Below the pieces are notes generated by a model. It was not told where the DNA came from, made no database searches, and saw only the letters and a program-made list of their open reading frames with translations. The translations under genes were made by a program, and so were the position numbers. 64,000 bases of DNA, from positions 2,480,001-2,544,000 of the forward strand of contig BTPP01000006.1 in the NCBI GenBank assembly GCA_037102815.1, given 5' to 3'. Each line of letters begins with the position of its first letter. Positions within the stretch are counted from its first letter, which is position 1. This DNA comes from Neurospora intermedia (taxonomy: Eukaryota; Ascomycota; Sordariomycetes; Sordariales; Sordariaceae). Positions 55,659-64,000 of the stretch are shown here, piece by piece.

Positions 55659-58600
55659 TTAACTCAAATTAAACCCAGCCCCACTCTTCACTGCGTACAG
55701 CAGTTTCTCCTTCAGTCTCCCCTTACTCCGATACTGCGGCAACTTGAGCAAATTCACACACGTACTCGCACTCGGCAACCGGTCCTCATCCTGCCCGGCA
55801 TCCCTGATCGTGAAATAGGGCCTCAACTGACCAAACCCCAAAAGCGGCGCTCTCGGCGTTGACGTCACATATTTCAGGACCTCCCTCCTCTCCTCGTCCT
55901 TCAGCTCATGCATCACCTCCCAGAAGATCTGGATGGTCGGATGTTCCTCCCCGTCGAGGCCGATCTGGTACACCCCGTTGTAGTGCGTGTTACGACGGAG
56001 ATCTTCAACGTCGATTTCGGAGCTGTCGCCGCCGACGAGGCGTTGGAGCTCGAGTTGGTTGAACATGGAGAGCCAGCTGGGGTCGATGACAGAGCCTAGA
56101 CCGCGCAGAAAAGCGCGCGTTTGCGGGTAGGGTTGACGGACGAGGCGGTGGCGGGCTACGTAGGAGATGTAGAGGGGGCGGTTCTCGTTGGTGACGGGCG
56201 TGGAGTCGCCGTGGGGAATTAGCGGGCGGATGATGGTGCGGGTGGGTTCGCCGGGGGAGTTGATGGGGTCGGTAATGGTGAAGTCGAGAGCTAGGTCGGT
56301 TTGCACGTCGCCCGTGTAGTTTTTGAGGCTGAGCATGCCTTGGTAGAGCTCCTCGTCGAGTTCGCGCAGGTCGTTGATGTTGGCGCGGTAGCCGGCGGTG
56401 GTGGAGGAGGATGATGCTAGGGAGTTGCTACCGCCGCCTGGGGTGTCGTTGGCGGTGGCCCATTTGAGGAGGAAGAAGCCGGCGAAGACGATGTCAATCA
56501 GGATCCCCTCGTACATGCATTTGCCGATGATTCGCCCCAGGAATTCGTACATTTTGAGCACCTGTTCGACAGCACGCTGTGTTTCTTCCGGTTCCCCTAC
56601 CCGCATGTTTCTGATCCGATCGATAAGGGTGGGATTTGGGTAGTAGGCGTTCTTGCTGTTCGTGACAAAGAGTTCGGTGTGAGTAAATGCCTCTGTAGTT
56701 ACGCTGTCGAGGAACTCTTTGGTGACGCCGCCGCCATCGATACCCGCCTCCTGCATTCCAAATTCGTCCTCAAACGTAACTTGGATCGGCTCTTTGAGTC
56801 CTTCGCCCAGCTCCCAAAGCTGTTTCATAGCATCCTCAAAAACTCGACCTCTTCGGATCCGAGCCGTGTGTTTACCCAGGGGGTGCTGGGCACCAAAGCC
56901 ATTGCGTAGCATATGAGCTCTCCACATGTCTGGGTCGCCATCTCCTCCACGTCTGCGCTGCTTGTCCAGTTGGATGAACTGTCGGAAGATCTGAACGCGC
57001 GTCTCAAATGGGATAGCAAAAGGCATGTTGCGCAGAATCTCAAGCTTCGGGGTGATCGCAGACAGTAAGTGGTTGCGGGCGGCCTTCCTGTTCTTCTGCC
57101 TGAGCCTTTCAAGATGTGCGTAGTGGGACCATTCCTGTTGATCATCCTCGGAGCTGTCGGCACCATCTTCGGTATTGCTCAGCTCGTGTTGTCTCTGCTC
57201 TTCAAGAACCACAGCCGCAAGGAACCCCTCCATGTCGAACTTGGATGTCATCAGCCAGTGGCCTTCGGGCAAGAATGGTCGTCTCGAGTCCCGTTCGTAA
57301 AGCATCTTCATGGCTGTCGTCGCTAAGTCTCTGAGCGTAGTGAAATCAACTCCGGCAGGAGGAAGGAAGGTGTCGTTTTTGGAAGCTTGACCGCCATCGC
57401 CTCTCGGGCGATTCGAGCTCGGCGTCTCCGCCCAAGGACTGTTTGTCAGTAGTTCCTTAGCATTGTAGTACATTGTAAAACTGAGGTGCTTGAGAAATTG
57501 CGTCAAGCGCTTCAGTTCGCTCAGCGACATCCCCGCCAGACGTAGTCGAGAGGAAGGGCCGCCGAAGTTAGGATGGGGGTTTAAAGTGCTGAAGAAATCA
57601 TCGTCGTCCATGAGCCGCAAAACGAAGATGTACGATTCAAGAAACAGAAGAACAGTTTTCCATTCTCGATGCCACACCGCTTCGGCAGCTGGTGATGACG
57701 GTTTGCGTCGAAGAAAGTCTAGCGTGGAGTCCTGGCTGGACGCAATCTCTGAGAACACGGACGTCTTTTGTGTAGCATTCCAGAAGTACTTGGCCGTTGG
57801 AATACGGCCTTGGGCAGTTGAGATGTCAGCCACATAGAGGAACATGCGAATGTCCTCGCTAAAAGCAGGGAAGCAGTTGATCAAAGTCAGGATGAAACCA
57901 GCGAGGTAACTGGCGTCGTCATCCGCCGAAGTAGAGGTTTCCCCGGTAGTTCTAAGGTTGTTAGCGCTTGAAATGAGCAGCAGGCGAAGGAACACTTACG
58001 CGGTAAAAGCGCTTAGAAGGTCTTGGATAGCTCCTTTATCAACTAGCGACTGAAGCTGTTGTCGCACAAAGGGATGCAGAACGTCGGATCCATCTTGCTC
58101 GGCTTCCGCAAAGTAACCCGTGTCCTTTGGTCGAGCAACGGCAAAACCCGCCCGTATCTGGGCTGAGCACAGAGGGAAGAGTGATTCTAAAGTCTTAATG
58201 AAAAGAAGCCTTGAACTTCGTTGTTCCTTCGCCTCATTGATCGCAATGTAGTGTGCGATAAGCCAGAGGACAGCATTCGGGTCATGCTTTGGAAGCTTAT
58301 GCGAGAGGTCAATGATATAATTTGACAGCCGATCTAGGTCTATGTTGGCGGCTAGTCTCGTAATAAGGTCCGAGCATCGCGCCGGGCCGGGCTGTATCAA
58401 AAAAGAAACAACCAAGTTTCGATATGCTGTATCATTGAAGTCTACATAAGAACGGACGGCCACAGTTAGTCAAAGAAGCTTTCTTGTACGATGGGGAGAA
58501 TCCCAACAAATGGTACACACCTAAATGGTGGGGTACATCAAGCGGTGCAACCACCAGACTGCAAATGAGCTCTTGGATAGAGGAGGGCAATCCAGTCTGC

Positions 58601-59304
58601 TGGCATAACCTTCCAAGTACCTTGTACCACTCTCCCAGAACTTGTTCAAACGTCCTGAAGCCCGACGTCTTGGTCCCGATCGCCCCAAGGGCCCGTAGGA
58701 AAAGAGCCACCTGGGTCTGCTCGTTTCCGAGATCGCACCTATCGAGAAGCCATCTCTACATCAGCATGATGAACAGTTGTGGAATAATGACTCGGGACCC
58801 AAAACCATGAACTGCTCACCTTGCCAGAGCAGCAAGTAAAATCCGCCCTAGTTTGCCCAGTTTGTCCCACCCCAGAAATACCGAGCTAAAGGCAGAGAAG
58901 TCTGTCTGGAGAAGATCTTCGATAACCAAAGCTAGCCTGTGACGGTCTTGTACGTTGAAGGCTTGGAAGGCGGCAAACACCAGCGGTAATGCCTGCGCTG
59001 ACCTCTGCCTAGCATCAACGGGTTGCGCTTCGTACAGACCGTCGATAGCCTGGCGATGTTCATCTCGTAGCGTCCGTCGCACGCGATGTCCCCTCCATGT
59101 TCGTTGTATTCGTTGCGCTGCCCTGAGCCGGTCTCGTTCCTGTTGCCTTTGCTGACGTTCTGCTTGGGCATGCGCTACTGTTTTGGAAGCTCCCGTCGCT
59201 GAACTGGCGCCCCATGAGGTGCTGGTGAAAGGGTTGCTAGTCCGTTGACCGCTGAGGTTGACATTTCGACCTTTTCTGGAGCTACCAGTGAAGGTGGGAA
59301 ACAT
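55659..59304 (-). CDS. hul5: HECT E3 ubiquitin ligase, Hul5/UBE3C type
   Basis: Exons 59304-58820, 58753-58521, 58441-58000 and 57951-55659 give 1150 aa. An N-terminal IQ motif (RLRAAQRIQRTWRGHRVRRTL, about 60-80) and the opening MFPTFTGSSRKGRNVNLSGQ are hallmarks of Hul5/UBE3C. The C-terminal HECT domain (about 790-1150) has FEDEFGMQEAGIDGGGVTKE, NPTLIDRIRNMRVG, FLGRIIGKCMYEGILIDIVF, HPTIQIFWEVMHEL and the active site STCVNLLKLP, Cys1118. Hul5 is a proteasome-associated ligase extending chains on poorly degraded substrates. The last intron is only 48 bp. At the first junction the acceptor AG is used three bases downstream of another AG (TAGAG), needed to keep frame. Confidence 0.94.
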
Positions 59305-62300
59305 GGCTAGTGACTCGAGTGTTTGGACTGATGTTCGAAATCCCCCAACACTAACACGGGAGGTCGGAGGGTGGACGGGTGGCGAGAGGAGGGAAGCTTA
59401 GTGTAGGCGTGGAATTGCGCAGATTGATATTATATCGAATGGATATTATATATTTCTGAAAGTGGTCTGATGCGGTGTAGATATTCGGACTTGAACTAGG
59501 AGGTCGTACGAGCCGGGATCTCCGCGCTGGAGGTGTTGTCTTGCTGTTGGTCGTCGTGAACGGTGTGGTTGATGTCCAGTGTTGGACTGCAGTAGGTTGC
59601 TCATGGAGATGGCACGGCAGTGATGGCAGTGATGACGAGACGATGGCCGGCTACCTGGCCATTGTTGGGTTGGAAGCAGCATCCCCGCTGTTTTTGCGTA
59701 CCTTTCAGGTGTGTGCCCACTGTCATGGTACCTAAATAGCTAGCGGAGTGCTGCGGCACTTGCACCTGTTTAAGTACTGCACTAACAAAGCATCACTAAT
59801 CCAGGCAATGGTAGGCACCAGTAGATAGAGGTAGCTGTTCCAGAAAGTTCAGTCGCTGGCCACCAACCCGAATCGATGTCTTGATAAGCTCGATCAACCA
59901 ACTGAAGTGATGTGACATGTATCTCAGCGCTAGCAACACAATGTTTAGGACCTAGAATAGAGGCCTGCTACAACACCAGCGCGGATTGAATTCTACGGCG
60001 AGCTTCAGAACGTCAACGTTGGCGCTGAGCATCGAAGGGTTTCTGGTGGTGGATATCATGATTGAAGGTAGAGGTACCTCAGCAGGAATCCAGGTACAGC
60101 GAGGTGCCTTGGGAGATGACCCCTCTTTCCTTTGTCTTTGTTATCTTATCGCCCGGGGCAGGCAGGCAGGGCATCGATGACATCCATTGGAACATGTGAA
60201 GCATGGTACATAGAGGTAGGTAGGTAACAATCTGGTATCTCGAGCACATTGCTCGTCCGGGCGAATGAAGAGTTATGTAATAATTCAATACCTGAGGAGA
60301 ATCCTGAATGGTTCTTGTCGTCCATCAACTACAACAGAACTGAATGGTGCCTTTTTGATGTCCATTTCAATGACGATGAATACGGGTTCCATTTATGGCC
60401 CATGCCCGCCCCGGCCTACTCACAAACACGAAGGTCAGAGGTCAAACAAGCCCTGGGCTGGCAAGGCTAGTCTGGGACAGCCAAGCAGCGTCGTCCGTCA
60501 GATGCCTGCTCCCGCCTTGGTTCCTTCCACTTCACTTGACTTCTTGATTGAGTGATTGATTGATTGTGGTGTCGGCCGTGCCAATTGCTGCGCTAACGGT
60601 GGTAGTCTTGATATATGAATATCTTCATACGAGTTCCTTCCTTTTCCATCTGAACCCAGCAACAACTCGTGTGGGACTGGTTCGGGTATTTGTATCAAGC
60701 CGATCTTGACATCTTGTTCTTTTCCATGTTAGAGACTTGACCCGGCACAGGGACCAATCACCACAACGAGACCGACCTCAACACTGCGACTACAGACGCT
60801 CTGCCCCGTGATGGGATACAGCAACCGCCATCAGGACCAAAACCTTTCGTCCAAATGTTAGGATGTGTCATTACGCTCGAACTGTTCGAGTACCTACCCA
60901 AGATGTTCCAGACTTTGGTTTTTGCCGCTGGCTAACCAGTGTATAACTGCAACATCCTGGCAGGTCATCCGGCCAAGTTGCCCCAGCCAAGGTTCCGTGC
61001 GCGGCTTTGCCAACAATGTCTTTTTTGCAGGTGAAATGGACTGCGAATGCAGATATTCAGGACATCCATTTTGTTTCTCTTCTTTTCTTGTTTGGTGAGG
61101 AATATGCCCGTGGCACGAATGCAGCAGCAATGCCGTTTGCTAGCGGACTTCCAGAAAGGTAATGAGGCAGTCGTTAGCATTGTTCCATGGTGATGGGGCA
61201 GATGCCAGCGACCCAGTGCCAAAATCCAGCACACCGCTGTATGTAGTTGCATCTCCAACTCCAACCGCCACAAGTGAGATGGAATGTCCCGTGATTCGAT
61301 ACAAGTGAATCTCGCCAGTTTATACCAAATGGTTGCGGCTGAAACGCATGGTTTCATAAAACCCCTCCAGGGTTCATGAATAAGTGCTCATGTCTGCCTG
61401 TTGTTGGCATGAGTCGTCGTCAGCCATGGTCGACTAGAGGTACTGTATGCTTGATATGTATCAGGTGGCCCGGGAGCAAGTGGAAGAAGTGCCAGGCAAA
61501 GTTGGAAGTCGCACGTTTTCGCTGGATCTCCGGTCTGGTCTGCAGTCTGCACAGGTGGATGGATGCCTCTATGCGAGAATTCCTGGCGGGTCCTATCGAT
61601 AAATCAAGGTTTTGCGACCCATGCCACCCCGATACCCGCATGCCCTGACCGCCCTAGCCGCACTTCACTGGCTACGAGGGGCGCGGCACAGTGCGCAACC
61701 ACAAGATGCGTGGGCGGGAAAGAAAAAAAATCTGACCTCCGCATTAAGAACTTGAGCCATCCGGGCGTCGTTGCTTCTTGCCCTCTTTCTCCTCCTCTTC
61801 TTTCTTCAGCGGACCTCACGCCCTTTATCCTCAGGAAACTCCTCCAAACCGAAGCCAGAAAGAAGTCAGATAAGTACGAACATTTACCCTCTCGGTCTCT
61901 GTTCTATCTACTTCTTGTCTGTGACAAACAAAACCTCACCAAAAAAATTTGAAAATCGCCGAAAAAAGAGAAATCCCCCCCATCCATACAAAACCCCATA
62001 AAACCCACCAAATCCACCCACCTTTTTTTGGAAGACATTTACCCAAGTCTCCAAGTCCACCAGTCTTCCTCTCCCTCTCCCGAATCTCGTCCTTGACCAG
62101 TCGAGTTCATCCTCCCTCTTTGTCAATACCGTCGCCCGTTCTCCGCGCCGGTTTTACTTGCTCCACACAACTCTAGATCTCGGGTACGTTGCTCGTCGCA
62201 CTATCAATTCCTCCTGCCTTGCCATCGTCGTTGTCGTCGTCGCCGTGGCCGCCGCCAGTGCTGCCCGCCCAACGTCACGTCAATTGAGACTTCTCCTCCT

Positions 62301-62441
62301 CCTTTCCGCTGTTGTCGTCGGTCGACATCGTCGGTCGACATCGGCTACCCCTCCGCGCCTTGATTAGACATAGACACACAAAAGCATACGGACGCTGACG
62401 GTTCCATCCATCATACAGAATCTACAGTTTAACCAGCAAAA
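59305..62441. other. Divergent intergenic region HUL5 / PABP
   Basis: 3.1 kb holding both promoters. AGGTACCT occurs at 60072. From about 61770 the sequence turns C/T-rich with A-rich blocks and probably is the long PABP leader. Many short ATG-started frames lie there, so upstream ORFs are possible. No separate gene supported. Confidence 0.55.
61922..61976 (+). promoter_or_regulatory. A-rich block in PABP leader
   Basis: Clusters of A4 to A7 (CCAAAAAAATTTGAAAATCGCCGAAAAAAGAG) about 470-520 bp before the PABP ATG. PABP mRNAs in animals and yeast carry A-rich leader tracts bound by PABP itself for feedback control; whether this block is in the mature transcript is not visible here, and a leader intron (possible donor GTACGT at 62183) could affect spacing. 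Confidence 0.35.
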
Positions 62442-64000
62442 ATGGCTGCCACTTCTACCGCCGCTGTCGACCAGCTCGCCGCTGACCTCGGCAACACCAG
62501 CCTCGACAACAAGGCCGCTGCCCCGGCCGCCATCGACACCAGCGCCGTCCCCGAGGCCCAGGCCGAGGGTGCTGAGGCTGCTCCTACCCCCACTGCTGCC
62601 CCTCACCCCCAGGCTTCCGCCTCCCTCTATGTCGGCGAGCTTGACCCCTCCGTCACCGAGGCCATGCTCTTCGAGCTCTTCTCCCAGATCGGCTCCGTCG
62701 CCTCCATCCGTGTCTGCCGCGATGCTGTCACCCGTCGCTCCCTCGGCTACGCCTACGTCAACTACAACACCACCGCTGACGGTGAGAAGGCCCTTGAGGA
62801 GCTCAACTACACCCTGATCAAGGGCCGCCCTTGCCGCATCATGTGGTCCCAGCGTGACCCCGCCCTCCGCAAGACCGGTGCCGGCAACATCTTCATCAAG
62901 AACCTCGATGCTGCCATTGACAACAAGGCTCTTCACGACACCTTCGCTGCTTTCGGCAACATCCTTTCCTGCAAGGTTGCCCAGGATGAGCACGGTAACT
63001 CCAAGGGCTACGGTTTCGTCCACTACGAGACCGATGAGGCTGCCTCCCAGGCCATCAAGCACGTCAACGGCATGCTTTTGAACGAGAAGAAGGTCTACGT
63101 TGGCCACCACATTCCCAAGAAGGACCGCCAGAGCAAGTTCGAGGAGATGAAGGCCAACTTCACCAACGTTTATGTCAAGAACATTAACAACGAGGTCACC
63201 GACGAGGAGTTCCGTGAGCTCTTCGCCAAGTTCGGTGAGGTCACTTCTTCCTCCCTTGCCCGCGACCAGGAGGGCAAGACCCGTGGCTTCGGTTTCGTCA
63301 ACTTCACCACCCACGAGGCTGCTGCCCAGGCTGTTGATGAGCTTAACGGCAAGGACTTCCGTGGCCAGGACCTCTACGTCGGCCGTGCCCAGAAGAAGCA
63401 CGAGCGCGAGGAGGAGCTCCGCAAGTCCTACGAGGCTGCCCGCCTCGAGAAGGCCAACAAGTACCAGGGTGTCAACCTGTACATCAAGAACCTCGGCGAT
63501 GATGTCGATGACGACAAGCTTCGTGCCATGTTCTCCGAGTATGGCCCCATCACCTCCGCCAAGGTCATGCGCGATTCTCTGATCGAGGGCTCTGAGGAGA
63601 AGGATGAGAAGGACAAGGAGAACAAGAAGGAGGGCGAGGCTAAGGAGGAGGAGCAGAAGGAGGGCTCTGAGAAGAAGACTGAGAAGAAGGGTGACCGCAA
63701 GCTCGGCAAGAGCAAGGGCTTCGGCTTCGTTTGCTTCAGCAACCCCGATGATGCCACCAAGGCCGTCACTGAGATGAACCAGCGCATGGTCGATGGCAAG
63801 CCCCTCTACGTCGCTCTTGCCCAGCGCAAGGATGTCCGCAAGAGCCAGCTTGAGGCCAGCATCCAGGCTCGCAACCAGCTCCGCATGCAGCAGGCCGCTG
63901 CCCAGGCTGGTATGCCCCAGCAGTACATGCAGGCTCCTGTCTACTACGCTGGTCAGCAGCCCGGTTTCATGCCCGCCCCTGGCGGTCGTGGCGTCCCCTT
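62442..64000 (+). CDS. pab1: Poly(A)-binding protein, cut by right edge
   Basis: Binds mRNA poly(A) tails and eIF4G, controlling translation and deadenylation. 519 codons are present and open at the edge. Four RRMs: about 61-139 ([23 protein letters not shown]1 SLGYAYVNY), 149-226 ([26 protein letters not shown]), 242-319 ([28 protein letters not shown]) and 345-463 ([28 protein letters not shown]). RRM4 holds an insert of about 40 residues of Glu/Lys repeats. The Q/P/G-rich linker then begins, and the MLLE (PABC) domain must lie to the right. Codon choice is strongly C-ending, as in highly expressed genes, which also opens a long antisense frame. Start ATG in AAAAATGGCTGCC. Confidence 0.97.
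   Translation, partial: MAATSTAAVDQLAADLGNTSLDNKAAAPAAIDTSAVPEAQAEGAEAAPTPTAAPHPQASASLYVGELDPSVTEAMLFELFSQIGSVASIRVCRDAVTRRSLGYAYVNYNTTADGEKALEELNYTLIKGRPCRIMWSQRDPALRKTGAGNIFIKNLDAAIDNKALHDTFAAFGNILSCKVAQDEHGNSKGYGFVHYETDEAASQAIKHVNGMLLNEKKVYVGHHIPKKDRQSKFEEMKANFTNVYVKNINNEVTDEEFRELFAKFGEVTSSSLARDQEGKTRGFGFVNFTTHEAAAQAVDELNGKDFRGQDLYVGRAQKKHEREEELRKSYEAARLEKANKYQGVNLYIKNLGDDVDDDKLRAMFSEYGPITSAKVMRDSLIEGSEEKDEKDKENKKEGEAKEEEQKEGSEKKTEKKGDRKLGKSKGFGFVCFSNPDDATKAVTEMNQRMVDGKPLYVALAQRKDVRKSQLEASIQARNQLRMQQAAAQAGMPQQYMQAPVYYAGQQPGFMPAPGGRGVP

Noticed and set aside
62364-63401. 345-codon antisense ORF opposite PABP
   Set aside because: It is a shadow of the strongly C-ending codon use of PABP; its product is a Leu/Val/Gly-rich sequence with no family features.
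1-64000. Transposons, LTR or other virus-like elements, RIP-mutated repeats, CRISPR arrays
   Set aside because: No terminal repeats, transposase or reverse-transcriptase motifs, TA-rich RIP-like blocks or spaced direct repeats were seen by eye; degenerate relics could still be missed.

Overview
The window looks like nuclear DNA of a filamentous ascomycete, almost certainly Neurospora and most likely N. crassa. Genes carry short introns (48 to about 200 bp) with GTATGT/GTAAGT donors and CTAAC-type branch points. Intergenic gaps are long and hold homopolymer runs, pyrimidine-rich leaders and microsatellites. The type III polyketide synthase places its catalytic residues at Cys152, His305 and Asn338, the numbering I recall for N. 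crassa ORAS. I saw no transposon, virus-like element, CRISPR array or obviously RIP-mutated repeat.

Layout, left to right. 0-5.4 kb: mostly non-coding, one small Cys-rich protein gene, a possible broken gene and two long poly(A) runs. 5.4-10.2 kb (minus): a two-domain glyoxalase I with an alternative mitochondrial leader, then a Mam3/CNNM-type DUF21-CBS membrane protein. 11.9-25.7 kb (plus): an AT-hook protein, a NEK-like pseudokinase, the initiator tRNA-Met, a LAMTOR2/Ego3-like roadblock protein, a PP2A activator (PTPA/Rrd1) and a GIT1-type glycerophosphodiester transporter. 26.5-42.9 kb (minus): a 904-residue two-TM fungal protein, a universal-stress-protein fusion, mitochondrial ribosomal protein uS7m, and a small dsRBD-only gene whose two introns hide it from simple ORF calling. 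47.7-54.6 kb (plus): a nitronate monooxygenase, PEX11, and the alkylresorcylic-acid synthase ORAS. 55.7-59.3 kb (minus): a Hul5/UBE3C-type HECT ubiquitin ligase. 62.4 kb to the right edge (plus): poly(A)-binding protein, cut by the window end.

This is ordinary housekeeping sequence rather than an accessory island, and neighbours do not form a pathway. Themes recur loosely: TORC1/PP2A nutrient signalling (LAMTOR2-like, PTPA), lipid and peroxisome metabolism (GIT1-like, PEX11, ORAS), detoxification (glyoxalase, nitronate monooxygenase). No new multi-gene system was found. The most interesting items are the hidden dsRBD gene, the degenerate kinase with a Cys/His-rich C-lobe insert, the RSMLDI repeats fused to a USP domain, the dual-start glyoxalase, and an 8-bp palindrome (AGGTACCT) found at six intergenic sites and in none of the coding exons.

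All exon joins were worked out by hand from splice consensus and reading-frame continuity; none is supported by transcripts. In total about 35 kb lies outside called genes.
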